Of a stretch of 15,258 nt of DNA, positions 1 to 9,240 are shown piece by piece. Location: the NCBI GenBank assembly GCA_001931875.2, contig MSJH02000541.1:1-15258 (forward strand), given 5' to 3'. How positions within the stretch are numbered: the first letter of the stretch is position 1; each line of letters starts with the position of its first letter. Below the pieces are notes generated by a model, which worked only from the letters and a program-made list of their open reading frames with translations, ran no database searches and was not told the origin of the DNA. The stretch is from Byssochlamys sp. IMV 00236. Taxonomy: Eukaryota; Ascomycota; Eurotiomycetes; Eurotiales; Thermoascaceae. Made by a program: the position numbers and the translations under genes.

Positions 1-1040
1 ATTTTATCTAAAATTACTATATTTTTTATTTAGCTTAATAAGATTAAGGGATATTCTTATATTTATCCTTACCTTCTTTCTTTTCCTAATATTATTTAAA
101 AGGTAAATTAGTAAATTTTATTGTCTAATATTAATATATAAAATATATATTTTTATTTATAGTCTATTATAAAAAAGTATTAAGTAATTTAATTTACTAT
201 ATTTAATATACTAATAAAAATATAAGTAGCTAATTTAATTTAGGATAAATAATTCTAGTATATTTAGAGAATTGCTTTAATTATTTCCTTAAATAATAAG
301 GAAAAGTATCTTATAATTTAAGATTATAATCTATAAGATTTTAGTTAAAAATAATTATATTAATTTCTTCTTCTAGTATAGAATTATTTCTTAAAATTAA
401 TAAAAAAAAGACCTTAATTTTATTATTATAATATTATATTAATAAAGCTAAATTAAGGTAAAATAAATATCTGTAATTTATAATAAAATAGCTATATTAA
501 ATAGTTTAATTAAGGGATTATCTATTATAAAAAAATAATATTTAACTTAAAAACTATATTTAAATAAAAAAAAATAGCTATAAGAATAATATAATCTTAA
601 TAGTTTAAACTTAAGTTAGAATTTTAGTAAGCTTTATAAGTATATAGAATTTATATATTTTCTATAAAAGTTATAACTTATTAATTATATATAGATTTTA
701 CTATTAATTTATTAAAAAAATAATTTAAAAATTACTTTTTATTAAGAATAATAATAATAAATAAAATCTATTCTTTAGTTTAATAACTTTAGCTTTTATA
801 ATAAATTATATATATTGTTTAATAGTATTCTATTAGCATTATAGTTTATAAATATATATATATATTTTTATAATAATTATTTTAAAGTCTATATTAATAT
901 TTAATAATATCTTAAAAGATTATCTTTATACTTTTAGATTTAATATAATAATATTATATCTAAACTATTTTTTAGCTATAAATTTAAAAGGATATAAATT
1001 TAATAATAATATAAAATAATATAGAATATTAATACCTTTA
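1..1040. other. AT-rich unassigned stretch
   Basis: This stretch is very AT-rich, with stops in every frame and almost no CpG or CpA. Read on the minus strand, roughly 230-480 has a lower stop density (with an acidic run of three Glu), but I recognise no domain on either strand. It is probably a RIP-mutated transposon remnant like its neighbours. I cannot say which kind, and I see no RNA gene or LTR pair here. Confidence 0.5.
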
Positions 1041-1049
1041 ATACTATAA

Positions 1050-1543
1050 ACTATATAAACTATTTAAACTAAACTGTTTAAAAAAAATCTAACTTAAGTT
1101 AGTTTAGCGCCTAGTCTTAGCAAATATTTTAGTTTTTTTAGTTTTAAACTAAACTGCTAGAATATAGTTTAGTTTAAGTATAGTTTTCTTGCCCTAAACT
1201 AAAACCCGCTATAAGTAGTTTAACTTTCCCCTAAACTAAACTAAACTACCTATATAATTAGTTTAAGAATAAATAAGCGAATATTATAATACTGTAATTT
1301 ACCGATTTATAATATATTTTTATAATATATACTAAATATACTAATAATTTTATACCTCTAAAGTAAGTATTAATAAATTACATAGTGTAATTTAAATATA
1401 AGGGTAAAATTACAGTTTAAACGGTTTAACCTAAAAACTAACAGTTCGGTTTAAACCTAATAGACTTGTACTGCAGTTTGCTAAGAATTAAACCGAACTA
1501 AACTATAGGCGGTTTAGTTTAGTTCAGTTCGGTTTTTTCGGTT
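1050..1543. mobile_element. Non-autonomous TIR element (MITE-like, possibly hAT)
   Basis: About 494 bp flanked by the direct repeat TACTATAA at 1042-1049 and 1544-1551 (7-8 bp; the exact boundary is ambiguous by one base). The left end AACTATATAAAC and the reverse complement of the right end, AACCGAAAAAAC, align as imperfect inverted repeats. Many of the differences are C/T or G/A, as expected if RIP hit one end harder. Subterminal copies of TAAACTAAAC or its complement recur many times near both ends, for example at 1060-1080, 1140-1155, 1235-1250, 1490-1505 and 1511-1525. It has no coding capacity. The 7-8 bp duplication and subterminal motif clusters fit a hAT-derived MITE, but no transposase is present to prove the family. 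Confidence 0.6.
1291..1420. repeat. Internal inverted repeat inside the TIR element
   Basis: ACTGTAATTTACCG at 1291-1304 is the near-complement of GGGTAAAATTACAGT at about 1402-1416, with one inserted base. The arms enclose about 100 bp of AT-rich sequence. It may be a smaller element nested in the 1050-1543 element, or part of its own folded structure. Confidence 0.4.
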
Positions 1544-1551
1544 TACTATAA

Positions 1552-1740
1552 CTACTCTATTTATAGCTTAAATGTAAGGCGTAGGCCTTAGCAGTGCCCC
1601 GCGAACCCCTGGAAACCCCTGACTACTAGGCTATATAGTTCGGTACTAGCTTAACTACGCTTAGGCGTAGTTATTGTAGTCTTTTTAGCTAAGTAGTTAA
1701 AGGATCTAGTTTACGTAACCTAGAGCTAGCTAGGTCCTTA
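1552..1740. other. Less AT-biased island with hairpins
   Basis: This stretch keeps runs such as GTGCCCCGCGAACCCCTGG near 1592-1612, unlike the mutated sequence around it. It contains a perfect 9-bp stem with a 4-nt loop (1652-1660 pairing with 1665-1673), a 6-bp stem at 1574-1589, and an imperfect stem at about 1700-1740 (AAGGATCTAG against CTAGGTCCTT). There is no open frame of useful length and no tRNA cloverleaf. It may be single-copy sequence that escaped RIP, or the end of another small element. Confidence 0.4.
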
Positions 1741-1741
1741 A

Positions 1742-2640
1742 TATTAGATTTAAGGGAAGATAATAATTAATTAAGACTAATTCTTAACTCTCTAGAGCTA
1801 TATAGCTTATATAATTAATTACTTAAAAGATATATTCTATATTTAAATATTACTATATATTAAAAATAAAACCTATATTCTTAATAATTATTAAGAGATT
1901 TTAAATATTTTAGAGTATATATTTAATAACCTTAATTATATAAATAATATATATAGTAAACTGTTTAACCTCTATTAAATTAATAAAGAATTTAAAATCT
2001 TTTTTATTAAGTTTTAATACTTAGTATTAAAAGAAGAAATATTTAAAGAAATATTATTTATTCTGCTTAAGTAAGCTATTAGCTAAAAATTCTAAAGAAT
2101 ATTATTATATAGCTAGCCCTTAAATTATAAATATTATTAATTTATTAAATTTTTATAAGACTTTAAGAACTATTACTATTAATATATTATAAATTAGCCT
2201 TTTATTATAAAGATTTATACTACTATTTTAAAACTTACTTAATATATTTAATCTTCTTTACTTATTTTAAATCTTGCCCTAGCTATAAGATATAATAACT
2301 AGCCTTAAAAAAGCCCTATATAGAAAAGTAAACTAGCCTTAATATAATTATATAACCTAATAAATTTAAGCATTTCTAGATATTTAAATAAAAAAGAATA
2401 TAGCTTATTATATTATAAAATTAATGCTTACTTTTAATATAGCTTCTTAAAATATTATATTAAAGATTATCTATACCTAAATAATTATTAGAAGATTTAA
2501 GCTATAGCTATATATAAACCTTGCCCTTAAACTTCTTAAGTAATTTAATTCTTAGACTTATATAGTTTATCTTTTAACTAACTTTTAATAAAAAGAATAA
2601 ACTTAAAGTAAGTTATAGTTAAGCTTAAAAACTATATATT
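1742..2640 (+). pseudogene. Ty3/gypsy gag remnant (+ strand), interrupted at 2640
   Basis: Read in the frame with codons starting at 1742, this resembles the capsid region of fungal Ty3/gypsy Gag. A segment at about 1787-2130 has the usual helical pattern, including INKEFKIFFIKF and a Leu/Glu-rich stretch. A nucleocapsid zinc knuckle follows at 2429-2470 with exact CX2CX4HX4C spacing, but all three Cys and the His now read as Tyr (TGC/TGT to TAC/TAT, CAC to TAC/TAT). More than ten in-frame TAA/TAG codons sit where Gln, Arg or Trp is likely. The frame runs up to the target-site duplication of the chromovirus at 2636-2640, and same-strand gag-pro-like sequence resumes at 9988. The N-terminal start is not resolved. 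Gag would have packaged the element's RNA; this copy is dead. Confidence 0.65.
2636..2640. repeat. Target-site duplication, left copy (ATATT)
   Basis: ATATT directly precedes the left LTR and recurs directly after the right LTR at 9983-9987. A 5-bp duplication is usual for Ty3/gypsy integrases, and its position agrees with independently chosen LTR ends. Confidence 0.8.
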
Positions 2641-3385
2641 TATTACTACCCCAGGATTCTTCTTAGCTATCCTATTATACTATTATTAGGGAAGGCTTAA
2701 GCAGAATATTTACTTAGTTCTTCCTTAATAATCTAAGTCTATCTAAATCTTCTATAGGCAATTAATATAGCCTGCTTATTATAGTCTATCAGATAAGACT
2801 TTATAAAGGTATAACTTAATAGGTCTAATTAAATAATTGAATAATAATAGTTAAATTAGAAGTAAGGCCTAATTAGATTATAATCCTTTTAGTACTATTC
2901 TTACTAACTTATAATAAATAGTAAATAAATAAAATATATTAAATACAAAGAATTAAATATATCTTATAAAGTATAAATAAGCATTCTTATATATTTAGTC
3001 CTTCCTTAGTATATCTCCCTTCTCTTAATATATTTTATTACCTTAGTATATTTTATTATTTTAGTATATTCTACTAAGTCTCTATTATATACTATTATAT
3101 AATATACTTAGTAATTCTTTATATATTCTTGCTATATATCCTCTTATTCTATATATATCTTCTATTTAAGCCTATATAGATAGTAAATATATATATTTAT
3201 TAATTCTAGGGCTATTTTATCCCTATAACCTAATTACTTATTCTTAGGATTTTTAATATATTTACTAGGATTATTTTATATCCTGAGGCTTTTTATAGCT
3301 GTTCCTAAGATTATTATATTATATATATATTATTTTAGCTTTCCTTTATATTTACCGCAGGGTTATTTTTTGTTGGTCTATAATA
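2641..3385 (-). repeat. 3' LTR of the chromovirus (left copy)
   Basis: 745 bp, aligning along its whole length with 9241-9982 at a constant offset of 6597 bp after a 3-bp difference near the start (TATTACTACCCC against TATTACCCT). The mismatches I compared are nearly all C/T or G/A. The polypurine tract abuts its internal edge, which makes this the 3' LTR of a minus-strand element. It should hold the polyadenylation region. It could also supply a promoter for the adjacent plus-strand frame at 3431, which is inference. Confidence 0.9.
3025..3078. repeat. Three 18-bp tandem units in the left LTR
   Basis: Units at 3025-3042, 3043-3060 and 3061-3078 share TTARTATATTYTAYTA. The same triplet occurs at 9622-9675 in the other LTR, so it belongs to the ancestral LTR and did not arise after insertion. 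A regulatory role is possible but unproven. Confidence 0.7.
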
Positions 3386-3388
3386 TTA

Positions 3389-3398
3389 TTCCCCCTCT
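3389..3398 (-). promoter_or_regulatory. Polypurine tract of the chromovirus
   Basis: On the minus strand this reads AGAGGGGGAA and lies three bases from the start of the 3' LTR. A purine run here primes plus-strand DNA synthesis in LTR retrotransposons. Its place fixes the element's orientation independently of the protein reading. Confidence 0.75.
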
Positions 3399-3430
3399 TA
3401 AAGGTCTTTGCCCTTAAAGATATAAATAGA

Positions 3431-4069
3431 GTGCTTGCCTATATTATTATTAGGACCCTAACTCTTTCTATAAGTAATATCTTTAGGTTTATAATATTCT
3501 CTGTTTTTATTTCTAAGGCTTATTATCTCTGCCAGTATAATTATATACTTTGTAAGGGTCTTCCTGCTAAGATAGCTTGCAACTTCTACTTATTCTCTTC
3601 CTCTTATTGCTTAATATTACTAAAAGATAAAAAGTATGCTAAATATACCTATTATAATTGTAAATATAAGTATTCTCTCTATAGTAAAGCTAAATAGAAT
3701 CGATTTAAGAAGTCTAAAAAAAAAGTTAAAGATAATCTGGTTTATATTAATAAAGAACTTAATTATCTTTTTACTGCTTAAGCTTATTTGTTAAAATATT
3801 AAAAGTTTCTTAAGAATTATAGTTTGAAAATGCTAGAGTATAATTAAATAGTTTCTAATAAATTAGATAAAGAAAATTCTCCTTCGGCTAAGGAAATCGC
3901 TGAGCTTAATTATCTTACTAATAAGCATAATTATTAGCGTTAATAGCTGTCTGCTACTTTTAATAATCTATTAATAAGTTAAATCTTTTACAATCTAAGT
4001 CCTAGTTTCTAGGCTTCTGCTAGTCTTAATATTCCTCTATTAGGTATTAGTAATTTGTTAAATTCTTAA
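3431..4069 (+). pseudogene. Antisense Cys-rich / coiled-coil frame carried by the chromovirus
   Basis: This frame runs opposite to gag-pol, between the 3' LTR and the chromodomain. One reading frame holds without a shift from 3431 to a double stop at 4067-4072 (about 212 codons). It is cut by some nine TAA/TAG codons, the first at 3695-3697, all explicable as mutated Gln or Trp codons. The first 88 codons are open from a GTG at 3431; an ATA at 3422 could be a mutated ATG start. The N-terminal part has Cys at residues 34, 41, 50, 60 and 77 among several Tyr that may be former Cys, followed by basic DKK and KYK patches, like a small zinc-binding module. Next comes a Lys/Glu/Leu-rich stretch (about residues 92-180) that looks like a coiled coil, then a Ser/Asn/Leu-rich tail. 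It starts about 35-45 bp inside the 3' LTR, so LTR antisense transcription could have expressed it. I do not recognise a named family; a DNA- or RNA-binding accessory protein is a guess. Confidence 0.6.
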
Positions 4070-4190
4070 TAGGTTTCTAAGTGTTTTCTAAGGTATTATA
4101 TCCTTTCTACTTCATAAGGTACTGGGTCTATTTATTAACTTTTTTTTTGCCTAAAATCTTTTCGACTTTATATTCTTCTTCTATAGTTTC
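4052..4190 (-). other. Chromodomain at the C-terminus of pol
   Basis: The minus-strand translation contains EEEYKVEKILGKKK, then QYLMK followed by a stop where Trp is expected, then KGYNTLENT, another Trp-position stop and PIKNLTNY. This is the fold pattern of a chromodomain: an EYEVEKIL-like strand, an aromatic cage of Tyr and two Trp, and a C-terminal helix. Two of the cage Trp codons are now stops. In chromoviruses this domain is thought to direct integration to methylated histone H3 heterochromatin. Confidence 0.85.
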
Positions 4191-4229
4191 GATTTCTTCA
4201 TCTTATATCTAAGCGTTTTGCGGTGCTGG

Positions 4230-4440
4230 TTCTAATAATAAGATATAAAAAATCGGGTATATTCTTATACTGTCTGGGAGTTTTAATCTATAATTTACTA
4301 GTTCGATTTTCTCTTTAATAATAAATAGTCTGATCTTTCTGCTGTCTAGTTTACTGCTTAGTTATTTTATTTTAATATTTCTGCGTAGTAAGTATACTTT
4401 CTCCCCCCTTTTTAGATTAGGTCCCTTCTGACATATTTTA
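4230..4440 (-). other. Integrase GPY/F C-terminal module
   Basis: The translation reads KRGEKVYLLRRNIKIK, then SSKLDSRKIRLFIIKEKIE, then VNYRLKLP and finally YPIFYILLLEP. This matches the GPY/F module downstream of Ty3/gypsy integrase cores (KVYL..RNIKTKRPSKKLD..GPF, then HPVFH.SLLEP). The Gly-Pro-Phe now reads Arg-Leu-Phe and the His of the HPVFH motif reads Tyr, both transition-type changes. Confidence 0.85.
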
Positions 4441-4689
4441 TCGAAGTAAACTGCTATTCTGAGGTTTATAAATTTAATATCTTTTTATAGTTATTTATGC
4501 AATATCTATAGCTATATAACTTTCTTTTCTGCTTTATAGTTTATTTCTTGTATTTCTTTTAGTTCGCTGCTAAATTCAGGATTATACCTAAAATTAGTAT
4601 AAAATAGTATTTCTTTTATTATTGCGTTGATTAAGTTATTATATGCAAACTATATTATAAGTAGCAATTTAACCTAATTGCTTTAGTTA

Positions 4690-5315
4690 TAGTTTATATA
4701 GTTCTGTAGATATTGCTTAATTATCTAGTTTATTCTTTTAGTTTATCTATCTATCTATAGATAATAGGCTGTGCTGAGTCTGTGCTTAATACCAGTTATA
4801 TCTATTAATATCTTCTATAATTTCGATATAAACTATAGATCTCTATCTGTTATTATTCTCCCTAGTATGCTATATTTACTGAATATATATCGGAGTAGTA
4901 AGTATACTATATTAATTGCTGTTGTATCTGTTCTAGTTAGTATTATATAGGTATATTTTATTAGTCTATCTACTATTATGAGGATAGCGTTATATATAAC
5001 TCTGTTTATTATTAATTCTAATAGTTGCGTAATAAAATCTATAGTAATCTATTCCTATAGGCGAATAAGTACCGCTAGTAACTACAGTTCTCTATATAGT
5101 AAATATCTTGCTGCTTTATTCCTCTGACAAGTATTATAATCCTTAAGGTATTTATATATTATTTGTTGTATATTTAGAAAATAGAAGTTTTTTAATATTA
5201 ATTCCTCTATCTTTTCTGTTCTAAAATATCCTTTTATCGGTAGTTTATAATATTTCCTAATTACTTTATTTCTTGCTATAAATAGTATATATATTAGTCT
5301 GTAATAATAAATCAA
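4690..5315 (-). other. Integrase zinc-binding domain and catalytic core
   Basis: 5082-5315 is an open 77-codon stretch with the HHCC zinc-binding (H2C2) domain. It has KGYFRTEKIEELILKNFYF and then YNTCQRNKA, where one zinc Cys reads Tyr and the His positions read Tyr. The core follows: first catalytic Asp at 5037-5039 (ITIDFIT), VDRLIK soon after, and second Asp at 4845-4847 (TDRD). Then comes LSTAY, a decayed HPQTDGQ motif, and the third catalytic position at 4737-4739, where the expected Glu reads Lys. The loss of Glu and several stops exclude activity. Confidence 0.88.
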
Positions 5316-5739
5316 TCTGTTCTCTTCTATTATCTTATTAGTCTTTTCCTTAATTAATCTAAGATTCTTATCCTTAGTTATTTCTTATTATATATATTAT
5401 ATTAATTTGTTATCTTAGCTCTTTATTATTATTATAGCTATTAGTCTTGCTATCTAATAATTATATGTAATTATTCTATCTTTTCTTCTTTTTAATAACG
5501 CTGGTTTAGGCTCTTAGATTTCTTCCTTATAATTTAATCTTCTGCTGAGCGTATCTACTCGCTTATTCTATTCCCTACTATAATATTTAATTATAAAGTT
5601 ATAGTTAGCTAATACTTCTGCCTATCTTACTTATCTTTATATTAATACTTTAATTATTATAAAGTATATAAGATTCCTATAATCTGTAATTACCCTAATT
5701 ATGTATTTTACTCCTTTAAGATAAACTCTCTACTGTTAG

Positions 5740-5905
5740 AATACTATTACTATAGCTAGCAATTCCTTATTATAGATCTTGTAGTTTAATTCTATTAGTA
5801 TTATTTTCCTTAAATAGTATACTACCGGGTATAGCTTTCTATTATTATCTGGCTATAATATAACTACTCTAATTATATAGTCTAATACGTCGGTTTTAAT
5901 AATTA
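5740..5905 (-). other. RNase H domain of pol
   Basis: The minus-strand frame gives KTDVLDYIIRVVI, then KLYPVVYYLRKI and ELNYKIYNKELLAIVIVF. This is the RNase H-like block of Ty3/gypsy pol (TDASDYAIGAVLSQ, then PVAFHSRKL, then NYDIYDKELLAI). The catalytic Asp and Glu are still encoded. The domain would have degraded RNA in the RNA-DNA hybrid. Confidence 0.85.
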
Positions 5906-5989
5906 TTTCTTTTTCTAGGTTATACTGTTTAAGTACTAGTGCTATAGTAAGTCTTATTTTAACTTCCTTAAATACTTTCTGTTATATTT

Positions 5990-6840
5990 CTATTTACTAA
6001 TAATCTTTCTCTTTCTTTAATAGGTCGAATAGTAATCTTATAATATCTGCGTATTATTTAATATATTGTCAGTAATAGTTTACCATTCTAATAAATACTT
6101 ATAACTCTCGTAAATTTATTAATGCTAGCCAATCTCTAATTACCTGAATCTTTTATCTGTCTGTCTATATCTCTTCTTAGGTAATCCGATATCTTAGGAA
6201 GTCTATTTCCTTAATATAGAATTCGCATTTCTTTAGCTTTATTTATAGCTTTGCCATTTGTAGTTATTGTAGTATTATCTTAATATGCCTAATATGTTCT
6301 TCGTAGTTCTTAGAGAATATTAAAATATCGTCTAGGTATATAACTATAAAGTTATATATATAATCTCCTAATACTTCATTAATAAATTATTAAAACGTCG
6401 CCGGTGCGTTAGTTAATCTAAAAGGCATAACCTTATATTTATAATATTTGAACTTAGTTCTAAATGCTATTTTCTATTCTTTGCTTTTTTTTATCTATAA
6501 TCTATTATAGGCGTCTGCAATATTAAATTTCATAAAAATCTTTACTTCTTATATTATATCTTAAATCTCTATAATTAGCAGTAATAGGTATCTGTCCTTA
6601 ATTATAATAGTATTAAGCTATCGGTAATCTATATATAGTTGTAAACTTTTATCTTTCTTTAGTATAAATAGTACTAGATATTCTGCTAGTAATATTAATA
6701 GTTGCATATAACCCTTCTATAGGTTCTCTTTAATATATGTTTTTAGTGCTTTTAATTCTTTCTCTAACAATTAGTAAATTAGTTTATATATTGGTAACTT
6801 CCCTTTAATTAAGGGTATCTTATAATTATATAGTCCGTGA
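5990..6840 (-). other. Reverse transcriptase domain
   Basis: The N-terminal part has LKALKTYIKENL, a decayed VLFVPKKDGSLRLCVDYR-type block, and IKDRY. The catalytic box is FIVIYLDDILIFSKNYEEH, with YLDD at 6327-6338, followed by KKCEFYIKEIDFL. The spacing and motifs are those of Ty3/gypsy RT (Copia RTs have YVDD in a different context). In-frame stops at Gln and Trp positions break it, but both catalytic Asp of YLDD survive. Confidence 0.92.
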
Positions 6841-7379
6841 TCTAGCAATCTCTTATTAATGCTAAGATTAAAGAGATTTTAGAATTGCTTATATTCTTTC
6901 AGTATCTTTAATTCTGTTATTTTATTTAACTTTTCTGTTTTTATTGCGGTGCCGTATAATGCCTAACTATACTACCTCTCCTAGGTTTATATATCTTATT
7001 ACATAGTTTTACCTATTAACTTACTTTCTGAAGGTTCCCCAGAATCTTCTTATCCCTTTAACCTAGGGCCACTAGTTGTTCCCCTTAACTTAGTCCCTTT
7101 TATAGCTAACTCTACCTCGCCTACTTAACTCTTAGGGGCCTAGGAGTAGTCTTATTTTAGCCTTGTATATCTCGTGAATTATATCTTATTATGTATCTAA
7201 TTAATCTCTAGATTATATCGTCTAAGCTATAGTACCCCAAGTACTATATTATACTCTCTAACCTTAGTTATATTAAAGTTAAGTAACTCTAAATAGTTCT
7301 GAACTAATACTAGAATTATCCCTGTCTCTATAGTTAAGAACTATTCTAAGTCTTTTTTATTAAGTCCTGAAATCGGTAC

Positions 7380-7500
7380 TAGCTATTTCTTTATTTTCCC
7401 TAGAATCTATAACTTCTTTATAAATCCCGGATTTATAAAGTTTCTTATAGCTCTTGAGTTAATTAGTACTTTAGCTAGTTAGCCTATAATCTTAGCCTAT
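7380..7500 (-). other. Retropepsin (aspartic protease) domain remnant
   Basis: At 7449-7460 the minus strand encodes NSRA in the context LINSRAIRNFINPGF. The family has LIDSGATxNFI here, so the catalytic Asp reads Asn (GAC to AAC) and Gly reads Arg (GGA to AGA). Both are G-to-A changes. The domain would have cut the Gag-Pol polyprotein; loss of the Asp kills it. Confidence 0.82.
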
Positions 7501-8229
7501 AATTTAATATGTCGACCCCTAGCTGTTACTACTATCTGGTATTATCTTTCTTATTATTATCTTTTAGTTCAGTTTTTTTATAAAAAATATTTATTATCGA
7601 TCTTTATGCTATAGTATATTAGATAATAGTCCTTATAATATATTGTCCAATATATACTCCTATGCTCTAAGTATCTCTGATACTCTTTATATATATATCT
7701 TAGCCTATTACAATAGGCTAATATTTCTCTCTATAAGGAATTTACTTAAGTCCTAGCCTGCTGAGCCTCCTGCTTATAGCTATATTTATCTGAGTTTAAC
7801 AAAGTAGGATCTATTACTCGCGTCTTAGCCTTAGTTACCTTAATACCTAGTTTTCTATTAGTCCTAAGCGACTATTCGCTATTTATACCTTCTAGCTTTT
7901 TAGGTATTTCCTTAGCCTTATACTATTCTTCTAGTTTAATCGGGTCCTTTTATAGAATTACTATAACTACTTTATTAATTTTATTATTTAATAGCATTGT
8001 CTATTGCTTTATAAGTTATTTTATAACCTTAGGCGTCTCCTGGGTTTCTTATAGATATCTGTTAATTTTGTCTTATACTTCTTATACTGTTTCTAGTAAT
8101 ACTAATGCTTATTTAGCCTGTTTAGTCTTTAAAAGATCTATGTCTTTATCTCTGTTATTCTAAGTTATCTATTTATATTATATCTATCCCTAACTTTCTA
8201 GGACTTTATTATAGTCGCTTTCTTTATTT

Positions 8230-9180
8230 ATTGCTTTTAATTATTGTCTTAGTCTTTTTAGTGCCTTATAATCTTTTATATAGTAGCTTTCTTTATCGCA
8301 GTTAAAATATTTAAACTTCTTTTATTCTTAATTCTGATTAGTTCTATTATTTTATCTTAGTGCTATAGTATCTAGCTCTATTAGCCTTAGTCTATAGGGA
8401 TCTCTGTCTCTAATTAGTTATTTCTTATTTAATCTATATCGGTCTAGTCCTCGGTATCCTGTAGATCTTTATTATTTTATGTGTTTTTTAGCTTGTTTCT
8501 ATTTAAATATCTTGTTATTAATTCTGATTAATAATTTAATAAGGTTATTAATATTATCTGGTCTATTAACTCGTGCGAGTTTATCCTAAACTTCTTCCTT
8601 AAGTCCTTGCTTATAAACTGCTATCTGTGCTAATAATCCCTATCCTAGATAGGATATAATCTATTTAAACTATATCGCGTAATCTGCTGCTGATTATATC
8701 TAGTGCAGATATTTAAGCTTCTGCTCTATAACCTTTATCTTATCTCTAATACTAAATGCCTTATTTAGCTCTACCTAAAAGCTTATATAGCTTCTATAAA
8801 TTTATTTAATAATTTTATCTTAGTTATCTTTATTAGGATTTAAATTCTTATCTATTATTATCGGGTTAATCTAATTAAATACTAGTCCTCTTATATAGAA
8901 TATTGCTAAAAGTATCTTATTATTATTATTAGTAATATTTATTATTTAAAAGTATAAATTTAACTAAGTAATAAACGCTTATAACTTATCTCTTTTACTA
9001 TAATAGTTTTTAGGTTTTAGTAGTTTAATCCCTTATTATAGTCTACCTTCTATAGCCTATATAGTTATAATAATCTCCTATAGCTATTTAATTATTCCTA
9101 TAAGTTCTTAAGTTATAGGAGTACAGTTTATATTATTAGTTATTATAGCCTGCCTAGCAGGTATTGCTTAATTATTACTA
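8230..9180 (-). pseudogene. Chromovirus gag, broken
   Basis: Minus-strand Gag. About 9030-8650 holds the retrotransposon gag (capsid-like) domain, with KRDKL, then AIFYIRGLVFN, then FSIRDKIKVIEQKLKYL and SAADYAI, which match the conserved RG.A..W and T.S..EY..EF parts of the family. A zinc knuckle at 8268-8309 keeps exact CX2CX4HX4C spacing, but only one Cys remains; the other two Cys and the His read Tyr. Stops occur at likely Gln and Trp codons. The start codon is not identifiable; the frame probably begins within about 100 bp of the 5' LTR. Confidence 0.82.
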
Positions 9181-9240
9181 AATATCTTAGGTCTTTAATA
9201 CTTAAACCTTTAGTAATAGGGTTAAGGGCACTTAATATAT

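Larger units (their letters stand above)
4002..7560 (-). pseudogene. Chromovirus pol (PR-RT-RH-IN-chromodomain), broken
   Basis: Read on the minus strand from about 7560 down to a stop at 4002-4004, or perhaps ending near 4050. The domains lie in the order protease (7449-7460 active site), RT (about 6840-5990), RNase H (about 5905-5740), integrase zinc domain and core (5315-4690), GPY/F (about 4440-4230) and chromodomain (4190-4052). Stops are frequent and are nearly all TAA/TAG replacing likely Gln or Trp. The protease Asp reads Asn, and the integrase Glu reads Lys, while the RT YLDD box survives. The polyprotein would have matured and copied the element RNA and integrated the cDNA; this copy cannot. 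Its 3' end overlaps the tail of the opposite-strand frame at 3431-4069. Whether gag and pol were one frame or two cannot be told. Confidence 0.88.

Noticed and set aside
3150..3350. Runs of TATATA as promoters or origins
   Set aside because: Such runs occur all over the window as a result of base composition. None has supporting context beyond lying in an LTR.
3431..3697. Intact 88-residue host gene
   Set aside because: The same frame continues past the TAG to about 4066 within the retrotransposon, so this is the first piece of a broken element-borne gene.
5082..5315. Independent 77-residue gene on the minus strand
   Set aside because: It is the HHCC zinc domain of the chromovirus integrase, in line with the RNase H upstream and integrase core downstream.
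9200..9240. Primer-binding site next to the 5' LTR
   Set aside because: The position is right, but the minus-strand sequence after the LTR does not match a tRNA 3' end that I can recognise, and RIP may have altered it.
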